A DNA stretch of 64,000 bases from Marichromatium bheemlicum (GCF_012276755.1 NZ_JAAXKX010000001.1:248001-312000), one strand, 5' to 3'; positions 13,397-23,446 are shown, numbered from the stretch's first letter. Notes: generated by a model not told the origin, from the letters alone. Numbers and translations are program-made.

Positions 13397-15430
13397 ATGC
13401 CCAATCCCTTGCTTGACACTCAGACCCTGCCCCCCTTCTCCCAGATCCGCCCGGAGCACGTCGAACCTGCACTCGACGCCCAGCTCGCCGCGTGTCGCGC
13501 CCAGATCGAGCGGCTCACCCGCGAGGTCGCGGTGCCGACCTGGGAAAACTTCATCGAGCCCCTGGAGGAGAGCGAGGACCGGCTCGGTCGGGTCTGGTCG
13601 CCGATCAGTCATCTCAACAGCGTGCTCAACAGCGAGGCGCTGCGCACCGCCTACAACGCCTGTCTACCCAAGCTCAGCGACTACGGCACCGAGGTCGGAC
13701 AGAACGAGGCGCTGTTCCATGCCTATCGCGCCGTCGCCGCCCAGGAGCATCTCGACGCCGACCAGCGCCGGGTGCTCGACAATGCGCTGCGCGACTTCCA
13801 TCTCTCCGGTGTCGACCTACCGGCCGACAAGAAGGCTCGCTACAAAGAGATCAGCCAGTCGCTGAGCGCGCTCACCAGCAAGTTCGCCGAAAACGTGCTC
13901 GATGCCACCAACGCCTGGGAACTGCACCTGGAGGACGAGTCGCGGCTGGCCGGTCTGCCCGAGTCGGCACGCGCGCTGATGCGCCAGAGCGCCGAGCAAC
14001 GCGGCCTGCCGGGCTGGTTGCTGACCCTGCACATGCCGAGCTACCTGCCGGTGATGACCTATGCCGACGACCGTGAGCTGCGCGCCGAGTGCTACCGCGC
14101 ACACGCCACCCGCGCCTCGGATCAGGGGCCGCACGCCGGTCAGTGGGACAACTCCGAGGTGATGGAGCAGATCCTCGCGCTGCGTCACGAGCTGGCCCAG
14201 TTGCTCGGCTTCGCCAACTATGCCGAGCGTTCGCTGGCGACCAAGATGGCTCGCACCCCGGAGGAGGTGATCGGTTTCCTCGAGGATCTGGCCAACCGTA
14301 CCCTGCCGCAGGCCCGTCGCGAACTCGACGAGCTGACCGCCTTCGCCCGCGAGCACCACGGCGTCGACCAACTCGAACCCTGGGACATCGGCTACTACGC
14401 CGAGAAGCTACGCCAACACCGCTATCAGATCAGCGACGAGGAGCTGCGCCCCTACTTCCCGCTCTCACGCGTGCTCGACGGACTGTTCGGCGTCGCCGAG
14501 CGGCTCTTCGGGGTGCGCTTCCAGGAGGTCGAGGCGTTCGACACCTATCACCCCGACGTGCGCTTCTTCGAGATCCGCGACGCCGAGCACGGCGCGCTGC
14601 GCGGTCAGTTCTATCTCGACCCCTTCGCCCGTCCACACAAACGCGGCGGGGCCTGGATGGACACCTGCAGCGATCGCATGCACAGCGCCACCCGCGACCA
14701 GATCCCGGTGGCCTATCTGGTGTGCAACTTCGCCCCGCCGGTCGGCGAGCGCCCAGCACTGCTCACCCACGACGAGGTCGAGACCCTGTTCCACGAGTTC
14801 GGCCACGGCCTGCACCACCTGCTGACCAAGGTCGACTACCCGGCGGTGGCGGGGATCAATGGGGTACCCTGGGACGCCGTCGAGCTGCCCAGCCAATTCC
14901 TCGAGAACTGGTGCTGGGAGCGTGAGTCGCTGGACCTGTTCGCGCGTCACTGGGAGACCGACGAGCCGCTGCCCGAGACCCTCTACCAACGCATGCGCGC
15001 GGCCAAGCACTTCCAGTCGGCGATGCAGATGGTGCGTCAGCTCGAGTTCGCGCTGTTCGACTTCCGCATCCATCTCGAATACGACCCGGCACGCGGCGGA
15101 CGCATCCAGGAGATCCTGCAGGCGGTGCGCGATCAGGTCGCGGTGATCCATCCGCCGGCCTTCCATCGCTTCGCCCACGGCTTCTCGCACATCTTCGCCG
15201 GGGGCTATGCCGCCGGTTACTACAGCTACAAGTGGGCCGAGGTGCTCTCTGCCGACGCCTTCTCGCTGTTCGAGGAACGCGGGGTGTTCGACGCCGCCAC
15301 CGGGCGTGCCTTCCGCGAGCACATCCTTGAGCGCGGCGGTGCCGAGGACGCAATGACGCTGTTCGTGCGCTTCCGCGGGCGCGAGCCCGACACCGAGGCG
15401 CTGCTACGCCAATCCGGGATCGCGGCATGA
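13397..15430 (+). CDS. prlC: Oligopeptidase A, M3 zinc metallopeptidase
   Basis: 677 residues, the usual size. The zinc site HEFGHGLHH lies near residue 465 with downstream Glu in the [10 protein letters not shown] segment. The N-terminus ([20 protein letters not shown]) and the catalytic C-terminal half ([20 protein letters not shown]) are typical of PrlC. It degrades signal-peptide fragments and other short peptides in the cytoplasm. The stop codon overlaps the ubiD start as ATGA, so ubiD is translationally coupled. In E. coli prlC is not next to ubiD; this pairing is a local arrangement. Confidence 0.95.
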   Translation: MPNPLLDTQTLPPFSQIRPEHVEPALDAQLAACRAQIERLTREVAVPTWENFIEPLEESEDRLGRVWSPISHLNSVLNSEALRTAYNACLPKLSDYGTEVGQNEALFHAYRAVAAQEHLDADQRRVLDNALRDFHLSGVDLPADKKARYKEISQSLSALTSKFAENVLDATNAWELHLEDESRLAGLPESARALMRQSAEQRGLPGWLLTLHMPSYLPVMTYADDRELRAECYRAHATRASDQGPHAGQWDNSEVMEQILALRHELAQLLGFANYAERSLATKMARTPEEVIGFLEDLANRTLPQARRELDELTAFAREHHGVDQLEPWDIGYYAEKLRQHRYQISDEELRPYFPLSRVLDGLFGVAERLFGVRFQEVEAFDTYHPDVRFFEIRDAEHGALRGQFYLDPFARPHKRGGAWMDTCSDRMHSATRDQIPVAYLVCNFAPPVGERPALLTHDEVETLFHEFGHGLHHLLTKVDYPAVAGINGVPWDAVELPSQFLENWCWERESLDLFARHWETDEPLPETLYQRMRAAKHFQSAMQMVRQLEFALFDFRIHLEYDPARGGRIQEILQAVRDQVAVIHPPAFHRFAHGFSHIFAGGYAAGYYSYKWAEVLSADAFSLFEERGVFDAATGRAFREHILERGGAEDAMTLFVRFRGREPDTEALLRQSGIAA

Positions 15431-16926
15431 AGTACCGCGACCTGCGCGACTTCATCGCCCAGCTCGAGGACCGCGGCGAGCTGGTGCGGGTGCGCGAGCC
15501 GGTCGACCCGCACCTGGAAGTGACCGAGATCTGCGACCGCACCCTGCGCGGCGGCGGCCCGGCACTGCTGTTCGAGCGCCCCAGGGGCTCGGAGATCCCG
15601 CTGCTCGGCAACCTCTTCGGCACCCCCCGCCGGGTGGCGCTGGGGATGGGCGAGGACTCGGTCGAGGCGTTGCGCGAGGTCGGCCGGTTGCTCGCCTTCC
15701 TCAAGGAGCCGGACCCACCGAAGGGGATGAAGCAGGCCTGGGAGAGCCTGCCGATCTTCAAGAAGGTGCTCGATATGGCCCCCAAGGTGCGACGCAACCC
15801 GCCCTGCCAGGCGCACCAGCTCAGCGGTGAGGCGGTCGACCTCGGACGACTGCCGATCCAGCACTGCTGGCCGGGCGATGTCGGTCGTCTGATCACTTGG
15901 GGGCTGGTGGTCACCCGCGGCCCGGAGAAGCCACGCCAGAACCTCGGCATCTATCGCATGCAGGTGCTCGGTCGCAATCGGGTGATCATGCGCTGGCTGG
16001 CGCACCGTGGTGGCGCGCTCGACTATCGCGACTGGCAGCGTGCCCACCCCGGCGAGCCCTTCCCGGTGGCCGTCGCGCTCGGCGCCGATCCGGCGACCAT
16101 CCTCGGCGCCGTCACCCCGGTGCCCGACACCCTCTCGGAGTACGCCTTCGCCGGGCTGCTGCGCGGCAGCCGCACCGAGCTGGCGCGCTGCCAGGACTCC
16201 GACCTGCAGGTGCCGGCGAGCGCCGAGTTCGTGCTCGAGGGCCACATCCATCCCGACGACATGGCCCCAGAGGGCCCCTTCGGCGACCACACCGGCTACT
16301 ACAACGAGGTCGACGACTTCCCGGTCTTCACCATCGAGCGCATCACCCATCGCGAGCGCCCGATCTATCACAGTACCTATACCGGTCGCCCACCCGACGA
16401 GCCGGCGATCCTCGGGGTGGCGCTCAACGAGGTCTTCGTGCCCATTCTGCAGAAGCAGTTCCCGGAGATCGTCGACTTCTACCTGCCGCCCGAGGGCTGC
16501 TCCTATCGCCTCGCGGTGGTGAGCATCCGCAAGCAGTACCCGGGGCACGCCAAGCGCGTGATGATGGGGGTGTGGTCCTTCCTGCGCCAGTTCATGTACA
16601 CCAAGTTCGTCATCGTCGTCGACGAGGACGTCTGCACCCGCGACTGGAAGGACGTGATCTGGGCGATGACCACTCGGATGGACCCGGCGCGCGACACGGT
16701 GACGATCGAGAACACCCCGATCGATTATCTCGACTTCGCCTCGCCGGTCTCCGGACTGGGCTCGAAGATCGGCTTCGACGCGACCAACAAGTGGCGAGGC
16801 GAGACCGACCGCGAGTGGGGCGAGCCGATCCGTATGGACGCGGCGGTGCGCGAGCGGGTCGACCGGATGTGGGATCGGCTGGGCATCGAACTGCCCGAGA
16901 CGGGATCAGGATGGCGCTCGTCCTGA
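15427..16926 (+). CDS. ubiD: UbiD, 3-octaprenyl-4-hydroxybenzoate carboxy-lyase
   Basis: 499 residues. Starts [20 protein letters not shown] and contains the prenylated-FMN/metal-binding regions [17 protein letters not shown] and the [11 protein letters not shown] loop carrying the catalytic glutamate region. UbiD decarboxylates the ubiquinone precursor using prenyl-FMN made by UbiX, whose gene is at 30094 in this window. ATGA overlap with prlC. A GC-rich hairpin follows, then the convergent RRM gene. Confidence 0.95.
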   Translation: MKYRDLRDFIAQLEDRGELVRVREPVDPHLEVTEICDRTLRGGGPALLFERPRGSEIPLLGNLFGTPRRVALGMGEDSVEALREVGRLLAFLKEPDPPKGMKQAWESLPIFKKVLDMAPKVRRNPPCQAHQLSGEAVDLGRLPIQHCWPGDVGRLITWGLVVTRGPEKPRQNLGIYRMQVLGRNRVIMRWLAHRGGALDYRDWQRAHPGEPFPVAVALGADPATILGAVTPVPDTLSEYAFAGLLRGSRTELARCQDSDLQVPASAEFVLEGHIHPDDMAPEGPFGDHTGYYNEVDDFPVFTIERITHRERPIYHSTYTGRPPDEPAILGVALNEVFVPILQKQFPEIVDFYLPPEGCSYRLAVVSIRKQYPGHAKRVMMGVWSFLRQFMYTKFVIVVDEDVCTRDWKDVIWAMTTRMDPARDTVTIENTPIDYLDFASPVSGLGSKIGFDATNKWRGETDREWGEPIRMDAAVRERVDRMWDRLGIELPETGSGWRSS

Positions 16927-16938
16927 GCGCCCTCCCCT

Positions 16939-16968
16939 GCGCCCGCCAGCGCACTGGCCGGCGGGCGC
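16939..16968. terminator. GC hairpin between convergent ubiD and RRM gene
   Basis: Nine-base perfect arms GCGCCCGCC (16939-16947) and GGCGGGCGC (16960-16968) lie between two convergent genes. There is no U-tract, so it is either a weak bidirectional terminator or simply a stem. Confidence 0.45.
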
Positions 16969-16987
16969 GGGCATGGTTGCGGCGGGA

Positions 16988-17260
16988 TCAGTAGCGCCCC
17001 CCTCCACGCGGGCGCTCCGCCCGCGGCCTGGCCTCGTTGACGGTGAGCTTGCGCCCCTTCATCTCGCTCTCGTTGAGCGCCTTGATCGCGGTATCCGCCT
17101 CCGAGTTGTTGGGCATGTCGACGAAGCCGAAGCCCTTCGACTGCCCGGAGAACTTGTCCTTGATCACCTCGGCACTGGCGAGTTCGCCGAATCCGCTGAA
17201 GATGTCCCTCAGCTCATCATCGGTCACGCTATAGGGGAGATTTCCTACGTAGATCCTCAT
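16988..17260 (-). CDS. Small RRM-type RNA-binding protein
   Basis: 90 residues, a single RNA-recognition motif. RNP2 is IYVGNL (residues 3-8) and RNP1 is KGFGFVDM (about 42-49), followed by a short Arg/Gly tail PRGGGRY. Such bacterial RRM proteins, best known as cold-inducible Rbp proteins in cyanobacteria, bind single-stranded RNA. The start at MRIYVGNLPYS is chosen because it begins the fold directly; an upstream in-frame start would add an unrelated basic leader. The upstream leader region contains inverted repeats that could be regulatory. Confidence 0.93.
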   Translation of the reverse strand: MRIYVGNLPYSVTDDELRDIFSGFGELASAEVIKDKFSGQSKGFGFVDMPNNSEADTAIKALNESEMKGRKLTVNEARPRAERPRGGGRY

Positions 17261-17757
17261 CGCTATCTCTCGGGCTCGTGTGTGTTGATCGAACGAAAAC
17301 TGTCGGCCGGCCAACACACAAGCCACCCCGACAGTGGACGATATCCAAGCCCGCGACTGGCGAAGGAGACAACCTTCTCGGCGGGTTCACGGCGACAGAG
17401 TCGTATACAAAAAGTGTAAAACCAGGAGATCACTGGCAAGCGGAGTGAAGCGGGAGGAGGGCTGGGGCACATCCGGTGCTCGACTCCGACCGAGTGTCCG
17501 AAAGGGTCGGAGTTGGCGTTCAGCAGAGGTTGGATCCCAAAGAAAAAAACCCGTAGACACTCCGGCGTGTCTTTACACTTGCATACTCGTCTGGGGGCGT
17601 TCGAGATCCTGGCAGTCGCCGCGATTGACTCTGGGGGAAAGCTAGTGGATCGGAAACATGGCGTCAACAAAGAGACCATTAAAATTATCTGGTCAAGGAT
17701 AAGCCGATCCGAGGCCACCGCAGCCGCTCGGGACGGCCACGGTGGCAAGAGGCGCAA
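17261..17757. other. Gene-free 497-base region upstream of the RRM gene, with inverted repeats
   Basis: No convincing gene; the region is less GC-rich than its surroundings. On the RRM-leader side it holds a perfect 8-bp inverted repeat GTGTGTTG (17280-17287) / CAACACAC (17312-17319). Further upstream there is a second one, CTCCGACC / GGTCGGAG, around 17485-17515. They could be 5'-UTR structures or operators for the RRM gene. The other end abuts the 3' end of the Cu/Zn permease gene. Confidence 0.5.
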
Positions 17758-18984
17758 CTAGCCTAACCGCCCGGGATCACTGTCGAAGCCGGCCTGACGG
17801 ATCGCCGCAACCAGCTCGCTGGCATCGAGGTGCGCGCCGCGCACCCGCACCACCCCGGCGCCGAGGTCGGGCTCGGCGACCTCGACCGCGTCGATGCGCT
17901 CGAGCGCCTGACGCACGCTGGCGACACAATGATTGCAGCTCATCCCCGAGACCGGCAGGGTCAGATCCGCCGTCACGACTGGGGCCGGGGCAAGGCGTGC
18001 GCGCAACCGTCGCACGATGAGCAACAACAGCAAGGCACTGAGTAGCACGGCCGCGCTCACCCCGAGCCAGTCACCCTCAGCGCCGTGGAGGTGCGCGGCA
18101 TGGGCCGCAGGGCTCTGTAGCAGGGCGTCGAACAACAGCCCGAAGGCCATGCTCATCAGCACCACCACGGCGAGATAGATCGCCAGCACGCGGCCACCGA
18201 GGGTGCGATAGACGGCCCCGAAGGTGGCGATATTGGTCGCCGGACCGGCCATCAAGAACACCAGCGCCGAGCCCGCCGGCAGACCCGAAGCGATCAGCGA
18301 GGCGGCGATCGGCACCGAGCCGGTGGTGCAGACATAGAGCGGTAGCGAGATCGCCAACACCACCAGCATCCCCAACACCCCGTGGGCCCAGGACTGCGAG
18401 GCGAAGTAGTCGGCCGGCAGCACGACGCTCAGCAGTGCTGCTAGCGCCACGCCGGCGAGCACCCACAGATCGATCGCCCCGAGCAGATCGAACACCGCAT
18501 AGCGCAGCACCGGGCGCCAGCCGCGCGGCCGCGTCCCGTCATCATCCGTCGCCGCCTGTTGTGCGGGCGCCGGATCGGGACGGGTGAAGCGGTTGACCAG
18601 CCCACCGCCGATCACCCCAGTGACGAAGGCCGCACCCAGCTTGAACAGTGCGAAGGGCCAGCCGAGGAAGGCTGCACTCACCAGGATCGAGTCGACCCCG
18701 GTCTGTGGGGTACTGATCATGAAGGCGGTGGTGGCACCCTTGGAGGCGCCCTCGTTGCGCAGCCCGAGCGCCGTCGGGATCACCCCGCAGGAGCACAGCG
18801 GCAACGGCACCCCGACCAGGGTGGCGCGGGTCACACTCGCCATATCGGGGCGATTGAGACCACGATGGATGAAACCACGCGGCAGATAGACATGCATCAG
18901 CCCGGCGATCACCAGGCCGAGCAACAGCGACGGGGAGAGTTCGACCATCACCTGCCAACAGGCGGCGAGGAACGACATGATCAT
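17758..18984 (-). CDS. Cu/Zn efflux-type permease (SO_0444 family) with C-terminal heavy-metal domain
   Basis: 408 residues from the ATG at 18984, placed by AGGAG 8 bases upstream. Residues 1 to about 330 form a permease of the DUF318/ArsP type with the conserved motifs PLPLCSCGVIP and STPQTGVDS and a second half-repeat YVCTTGSVPIAASL. Residues about 340-405 are a heavy-metal-associated domain with GMSCNHC. Family members export copper or zinc; cysteines in CSCG and CNHC are the likely metal contacts. A short His-rich loop (HAAHLHG) precedes the last segment. Downstream genes on the same strand are none; a glycine-zipper lipoprotein lies upstream. Confidence 0.85.
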   Translation of the reverse strand: MIMSFLAACWQVMVELSPSLLLGLVIAGLMHVYLPRGFIHRGLNRPDMASVTRATLVGVPLPLCSCGVIPTALGLRNEGASKGATTAFMISTPQTGVDSILVSAAFLGWPFALFKLGAAFVTGVIGGGLVNRFTRPDPAPAQQAATDDDGTRPRGWRPVLRYAVFDLLGAIDLWVLAGVALAALLSVVLPADYFASQSWAHGVLGMLVVLAISLPLYVCTTGSVPIAASLIASGLPAGSALVFLMAGPATNIATFGAVYRTLGGRVLAIYLAVVVLMSMAFGLLFDALLQSPAAHAAHLHGAEGDWLGVSAAVLLSALLLLLIVRRLRARLAPAPVVTADLTLPVSGMSCNHCVASVRQALERIDAVEVAEPDLGAGVVRVRGAHLDASELVAAIRQAGFDSDPGRLG

Positions 18985-19056
18985 ACGGCGGGACTCCTGG
19001 ACGGCCACCGCCGGCCATCGGTACCGGCGGGGCGGGATGGATCAACCCATCGGGGC

Positions 19057-19287
19057 TCAGTCGAAATGGCCCTTGGCATGCTCGTCGGCGAGACGACCAC
19101 CGAGCGCACCGACACTGGCGCCGATCAGCGCGCCGGCGCCGGCATCGGCACCGAACGAGCCGATGATCGCGCCGGAGGCGGCACCGATCGCCGTACCGCT
19201 CGAGACCCGGGCACCCGTGGTGTTACCACAACCGGTGACCATCAGCGCCAACACCAGCGCGAACACGGGAAAAAGGATCTGCTTCAC
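19057..19287 (-). CDS. Small glycine-zipper lipoprotein
   Basis: 76 residues. Signal peptide with lipobox VTGC (lipidated Cys20), then glycine-zipper segments (GTAIGAASGAIIGSFGADAG and GALIGASVGALGG). This resembles small outer-membrane lipoproteins of the YMGG/SlyB-Rcp group. Likely envelope-structural or stress-related; no specific function can be claimed. It sits upstream of the Cu/Zn permease on the same strand with a 72-base gap. Confidence 0.8.
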   Translation of the reverse strand: MKQILFPVFALVLALMVTGCGNTTGARVSSGTAIGAASGAIIGSFGADAGAGALIGASVGALGGRLADEHAKGHFD

Positions 19288-19368
19288 GTATCAACTCCTG
19301 CAGCATCGGCGCCCCGGCGAACGCGCCCCCGGATGCGCCCGAGATAACCCGATGTCGGGCTCACGCCC

Positions 19369-19767
19369 TCAGCGGCAAGGGTAGCGTGCCGCCAGGGCAC
19401 GGACGACGCCCTTGACCGGTGCCTCATCCATCAGCGTACGCTCGCTGGCATGATCTCCGGCCCAGTCGAGAAAGGCCGCCTGGGCATCGGCCAGGGTGGC
19501 CGTGGGTGGGTAGCAGACCAGCCGTTCGAGGGCCTCGTGGGCGGAGACGGCATCGTGATATTGCATGGTCGCGGCGATGAACCCCCGACAGACGACCCCC
19601 GTGGTCATCGCGGGCGCCTCTCCAGCAGGGACCATGCAGATGTTGTAGAGGTTCCTGGTGGTCTCGAAGTCGAAGTCCTGGCGCTCGAGCGCGAGCGCCG
19701 GCACACTCCACAGCGCCAGCACAGCAGCACCGAACCACCATCGTTTAAACAATCGGGTCTGTCTCAT
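19369..19767 (-). CDS. Exported Rap1a/Tai-type protein
   Basis: 132 residues with an N-terminal export signal (WWFGAAVLALWSVPALA). The mature chain carries the Rap1a/Tai pattern: RNLYNICMVP, GVVCRGFIAATM, RLVCYPP, and a C-terminal ALAARYPC. Its cysteines are spaced to form disulfides. Rap1a/Tai proteins can be immunity proteins against type VI effectors (Ssp/Tae amidases), but many genomic copies, like this one, have no effector beside them. AGGAG 5 bases before ATG 19767 supports the start. Confidence 0.7.
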   Translation of the reverse strand: MRQTRLFKRWWFGAAVLALWSVPALALERQDFDFETTRNLYNICMVPAGEAPAMTTGVVCRGFIAATMQYHDAVSAHEALERLVCYPPTATLADAQAAFLDWAGDHASERTLMDEAPVKGVVRALAARYPCR

Positions 19768-19895
19768 CACGGCTCCTCCGGATGGATCCAGGTGCGGGCG
19801 CCAGCGCTAATGGCACGGAAGGCCCAACCGGCTTCCTGGTGTCAGACACCTCGGCCGGCGCCCGAGCGGACACCGCCAAGCATAGCAGCCCGCCC

Positions 19896-20768
19896 TCAGG
19901 ACGCCTCGGCCAGCGCCGCGCGCAACCCGGCGTCGAGGTCCGGATAGCGCAACTCGACCCCCAGCGATTCGCGCAGCTTGCGGTTGGAGAGTCGGCGCGA
20001 CTCGGCCATGTAGGAGCGCATCCCCGTCGAGAGCTGTCCCATCGCCTCGGCCAGCGGCAGCTCGGGCGCGCGCGCCAGCCCGGCAGCCTCGGCCACCGCG
20101 CGGAAGTACTCGGTCATGGTGCTCGGGTGGCCGTCGCTGACGTTATAGACCTCGCCGTCGCCACCGCGCGCCATCGCCGCCCGGCAGGTGGTGACCAGGT
20201 CGTCGACATGGACACGATTGGAATAAGGCGCCTCCTCGGCCCGCACCAGCGGCTGGCCACTGCGCAGTCGCGCCAGCGGCAACCGGTCGGGGCCATAGAT
20301 CCCGGCCACACGCAGGATCACCAGCTCGCCGCCGCTGCGCGCGCGCCACTCGCGCAGCACGCACTCGGCGTCGAGGCGCCGCCAGGCGCGATCGGCCACG
20401 GGACGCAACGGCTGCGACTCGTCCACCCAGGCCCCGTCACAGTCACCATAGACCCCGGTGGTGCTGACATAGACCAGCCGGCGCGGATTGCCGACGCGCG
20501 CGAAGTGCTCGACCAGGGCGCGGGTGACGCCGTCCTCGCGCCCCTCGCCCGGCGGCGGCGCAAGATGGAAGACCTCGGCCCCGGCCCAGTCGAGCGTGTC
20601 GACCACATCGGGCTCGCCGAGCGGCAGCCGCGCCGCCTCGATCCCCGCCGCGCGCAACCGCGCCAGCCCCTGTTCGCTGCGCACCACCCCGGTGACCGAC
20701 TCGCCCGCGGCCTGGTATTGGCGCGCCAGCCGGGTGCCCACATATCCACATCCAAGGATCAACTTCAC
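19896..20768 (-). CDS. NAD(P)-dependent epimerase/dehydratase-like protein (YeeZ type)
   Basis: 290 residues from the GTG at 20768 (VKLILGCGYVGTRLARQY), which begins the Rossmann fold directly. The glycine motif is GCGYVG, and the active-site region has YVSTTGVYGD with the YxxxK position replaced, as in other YeeZ-like atypical SDRs. RVHVDDLV near the C-terminal third is typical of sugar-epimerase relatives. Substrate unknown. A 12-codon longer start at 20804 is possible. Divergent from the ferredoxin-reductase gene; the 77-base gap should hold both promoters. Confidence 0.82.
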   Translation of the reverse strand: MKLILGCGYVGTRLARQYQAAGESVTGVVRSEQGLARLRAAGIEAARLPLGEPDVVDTLDWAGAEVFHLAPPPGEGREDGVTRALVEHFARVGNPRRLVYVSTTGVYGDCDGAWVDESQPLRPVADRAWRRLDAECVLREWRARSGGELVILRVAGIYGPDRLPLARLRSGQPLVRAEEAPYSNRVHVDDLVTTCRAAMARGGDGEVYNVSDGHPSTMTEYFRAVAEAAGLARAPELPLAEAMGQLSTGMRSYMAESRRLSNRKLRESLGVELRYPDLDAGLRAALAEAS

Positions 20769-20845
20769 CCTGTCGTACTCCGCATGGGTTATCGATGGTG
20801 ACACTATCGGCGGCGAGCAGGACGGATTGCAAGACGGTCGGGACC

Positions 20846-21853
20846 ATGGGATTTCAGATCAGTATCGACGCCGACGGACCACGCTTCAGCACCGAGCCGG
20901 GTGAGACCGTGCTCGACGCCGCGCTGCGCCAGGGCATCACCCTGCCCCACGGCTGTCGCGACGGGCGTTGCGGCAGCTGCGCCGCGACCCTCGCCGCCGG
21001 CGAGATCGACTACCCCGGCGGCACGCCACCGGCGCTCGCCGGGCTCGGCGCCGAGCAGTGTCTGACCTGCCGCGCCGTCCCCCGCAGCGACCTGCGCCTC
21101 GACCTGCCGACGCGCCCCCGGCCCGACGAGCCACAACAGGTGCGCACCCTGCCCTGCCGGGTCGAGCGCCTCGAGCGTCTCGCCCCCGAGGTGATGGGGC
21201 TCAGCCTCAAGCTCCCCGATCACGACCCGCTGCGCTTTCGCGCCGGACAGTATCTCGACGTGCTGCTGCGCGACGGCAGCCGCCGCGCCTTCTCCTTCGC
21301 CAGCGCCCCGGCGCTCAGTCCCTATCTCGAACTGCACATCCGTCGGGTACCGGGCGGGCGCTTCACCACCGAGGTCTTCGAGCGCCTCGACGAGCGCGCG
21401 CTGCTGCGCGTCCAGGCCCCGCTCGGCGACTTCGGGCTCGATCCCACGAGCACGGCGCCGGCAATCCTGATCGGCGGCGGCACCGGCTTCGCCCCGCTCA
21501 AGTCGATGATCGATGACGCCATCGCCCGCGGCCTGCAGCGCCCGCTGCTGCTCTATCGCGGCGCCCGCACCCGCGCCGATCTCTACCTCCCCGACCTCGC
21601 CCCGCGCTGGGCCGCCGAGCACCCCTGGTTCGGCCACCAGGCGGTGCTCTCCGAGCCCGAGCCGGACTGGACGGGGCGGCGCGGCCTGGTCCATCAGGCG
21701 GTGATCGAGGATTTCCCCGACCTCGCCGGCCACCAGGTCTACATCAGCGGCCCGCCGGCGATGATCGAGCACGCCCGCCCCGCGCTGCTCGCCCGCGGCC
21801 TCGACCCGGCGGCGCTGTTCACCGACGCCTTTGTCGACACCAGTCACGCCTGA
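20846..21853 (+). CDS. 2Fe-2S ferredoxin plus FNR-type reductase (CDP-6-deoxyglucoseen-reductase-like)
   Basis: 335 residues. An N-terminal plant-type ferredoxin domain has CRDGRCGSC plus CLTC. An FNR module follows: FAD-binding RAFSFASAP, NAD-binding GGGTGFAPLKSMI, and C-terminal GPPAMIEHARPAL. It is commonly annotated as CDP-6-deoxy-delta-3,4-glucoseen reductase after AscD, but no CDP-ascarylose genes are here. In gammaproteobacteria such reductases often travel with ubiD/ubiX genes, both in this window, and may resemble E. coli Fre, which reduces flavin. Electron donor NAD(P)H; the acceptor is uncertain. Confidence 0.85.
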   Translation: MGFQISIDADGPRFSTEPGETVLDAALRQGITLPHGCRDGRCGSCAATLAAGEIDYPGGTPPALAGLGAEQCLTCRAVPRSDLRLDLPTRPRPDEPQQVRTLPCRVERLERLAPEVMGLSLKLPDHDPLRFRAGQYLDVLLRDGSRRAFSFASAPALSPYLELHIRRVPGGRFTTEVFERLDERALLRVQAPLGDFGLDPTSTAPAILIGGGTGFAPLKSMIDDAIARGLQRPLLLYRGARTRADLYLPDLAPRWAAEHPWFGHQAVLSEPEPDWTGRRGLVHQAVIEDFPDLAGHQVYISGPPAMIEHARPALLARGLDPAALFTDAFVDTSHA

Positions 21854-21935
21854 GCACACGACCGCTTGTCGGGAGACGACGCGAACAGGCACACTCTCGA
21901 TCCTGCCTGCCCGCCGTCCACGAGGATCCCCATCG

Positions 21936-22586
21936 ATGCGCGCCATCGCCGTCTCCCTGCCCCCGCTCCTGCTCGCCGTGCTGCTGACGAGCGCCTGTAC
22001 GCCAGCGCACATCTCATCGACCTGGCAGGAGCTTGCCACCGCCCCTCATTACCCGAGCGTGGTGGTCTTCGGGGTCGCCGATAGCGCGCTGGTACGCCAT
22101 GCCTACGAGGACAACTTCGTGCGTGCACTGCGCCAACACGGCGTCACCGCGACCCCGGGGCACCGGCTGCTCGCCGAGGCCGATGTCGCCGGGGGCAAGG
22201 CGCTGCGCGCGGCGATCGGACGTTCGAGCGCCGCTGCAGTCGCGGTGGTACACCTACGCTGCGACAGCCCTGGCGACCTCGGACTCAACCCCTTCACCCA
22301 TGTCCGTATCAGCAAAGACGGCAAGCTCTACCCCTATTACACCCGGGTCCATCAGACGGTGACGGCCAACGACTACTACGCACGGGCACGGACGCTGCGG
22401 CTGGAGACCAGCCTCTATGACGCCGAGGACACCACCCTGGCGTGGTCGGGCCGCTCGGCACCGCTCGCCCCCGACTCCGAACAGACCACCATCGGTGAGC
22501 TGATCGAGGCCATGGTGGCACGGATGCGTCAGGACGGGGTGATCACCGACGACGGCGGGGTCGAACCAGCAACGGCCGGGGGCTGA
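21936..22586 (+). CDS. Hypothetical lipoprotein
   Basis: 216 residues. Signal peptide with lipobox LTSAC, lipidated cysteine near residue 20. The mature part begins SSTWQELATAPHYPSVVVFG and contains a conserved-looking ADSALVRHAYEDNFVRALR helix, suggesting a small alpha/beta domain like that of other bacterial lipoproteins with a DUF4136-type start. AGGA 9 bases before ATG 21936 fixes the start. No function can be assigned. A terminator-like hairpin follows. Confidence 0.7.
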   Translation: MRAIAVSLPPLLLAVLLTSACTPAHISSTWQELATAPHYPSVVVFGVADSALVRHAYEDNFVRALRQHGVTATPGHRLLAEADVAGGKALRAAIGRSSAAAVAVVHLRCDSPGDLGLNPFTHVRISKDGKLYPYYTRVHQTVTANDYYARARTLRLETSLYDAEDTTLAWSGRSAPLAPDSEQTTIGELIEAMVARMRQDGVITDDGGVEPATAGG

Positions 22587-22640
22587 GAGGCGCGCCGCGA
22601 CCGCGCGCGGGGGACGACGAGACGGCAACGAGCAAGGGGT

Positions 22641-22662
22641 GGCGGGGCCGAGCGGCCCCGCC
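22641..22662. terminator. Hairpin between convergent lipoprotein gene and hemD
   Basis: Perfect arms GGCGGGGCC (22641-22649) and GGCCCCGCC (22654-22662) with a 4-base loop, placed between the 3' ends of two convergent genes. No U-tract; likely a bidirectional terminator by position. Confidence 0.5.
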
Positions 22663-22680
22663 GGATGGCGCTAACGACAC

Positions 22681-23445
22681 TCAGTGCTCGGCACAGAGCC
22701 GACACAGTGCCGCGAGCATCCCCGGGTCATCAGCACGATCGGCGACCTCGACCCGGGCGAAGCCGATTTCCTCGGCATGGCGTGCGGTACGCTCGGCGAT
22801 CACCGCCAGCGGGGTAGCGAGGAGCTGTGCGCGCCCGGCCGGCCCGATCAGCCCCACCAGGTTGTCGAGCACCCGGTTACTGGTGGCGAGCGCCAATCCC
22901 ACCCGGGCCTCCCAATCACCCAGCAGCGGCGCGACCTCATGCGCCGGACACACCCGCCGATAGACCTCGGCGAAGGCGACCTCGGCACCACGCTCGCGCA
23001 GCGCATTGGCGAACACCGCGCGCCCACCGTCACCACGTACGATCAGCACCCGCTGCCCGCTCATCTCGGCGAGTGCCGGGTGACGCAGCAGGGTCTCGCT
23101 GTCGTAGCTGTCGCGGGGCATCAGATCGACCACCAGCCCGGCCGCGGCCAGGGCCTCGGCGGTCGCTCGCCCCACCGCGGCGATGCGCGCACCGCGCGGC
23201 CACTCGGCTGCCGGAACCAGCGCCAGCGCCTGTTCGACGGCATTGACACTGACGAAATAGAGCAGGTCCCAGTCAGCGGTGAGCAACGCGCGCGCGGGCG
23301 CGGCGTCGACGGGGGGCACGATCTCGATGGTCGGCAGCCGGATCGGCCGGCCACCAGCCTCGGCGATCAGTGCACAGAGCGCGTCGGCCTGCGCCGCCGG
23401 GCGCGTCACCAAGACGCCCCGCCCACCGAGATCGCAGCCGGCCAT
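22681..23445 (-). CDS. hemD: Uroporphyrinogen-III synthase
   Basis: 254 residues. HemD proteins are divergent, but GVLVTRPAAQADALCALIAEAGG at the N-terminus, the LYFVSVNAVEQAL segment and the C-terminal LATSNRVLDNLVGL and IAERTARHAEEIGF blocks are typical. The enzyme closes and inverts ring D of hydroxymethylbilane to give uroporphyrinogen III, the common precursor of heme, siroheme and bacteriochlorophyll. ATG 23445 follows the hemC stop by one base, giving a hemC-hemD operon. hemX and hemY, which often follow, are absent. Confidence 0.92.
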   Translation of the reverse strand: MAGCDLGGRGVLVTRPAAQADALCALIAEAGGRPIRLPTIEIVPPVDAAPARALLTADWDLLYFVSVNAVEQALALVPAAEWPRGARIAAVGRATAEALAAAGLVVDLMPRDSYDSETLLRHPALAEMSGQRVLIVRGDGGRAVFANALRERGAEVAFAEVYRRVCPAHEVAPLLGDWEARVGLALATSNRVLDNLVGLIGPAGRAQLLATPLAVIAERTARHAEEIGFARVEVADRADDPGMLAALCRLCAEH

Positions 23446-23446
23446 C

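Noticed and set aside
17513-17761. Open frame of 82 codons in the gap upstream of the RRM gene
   Set aside because: No ribosome site, no recognisable motif, and it overlaps the permease 3' end; probably non-coding.
19369-19767. Rap1a/Tai gene as part of a type VI effector-immunity pair
   Set aside because: No effector or type VI gene is adjacent; the lipoprotein and epimerase neighbours do not support it.
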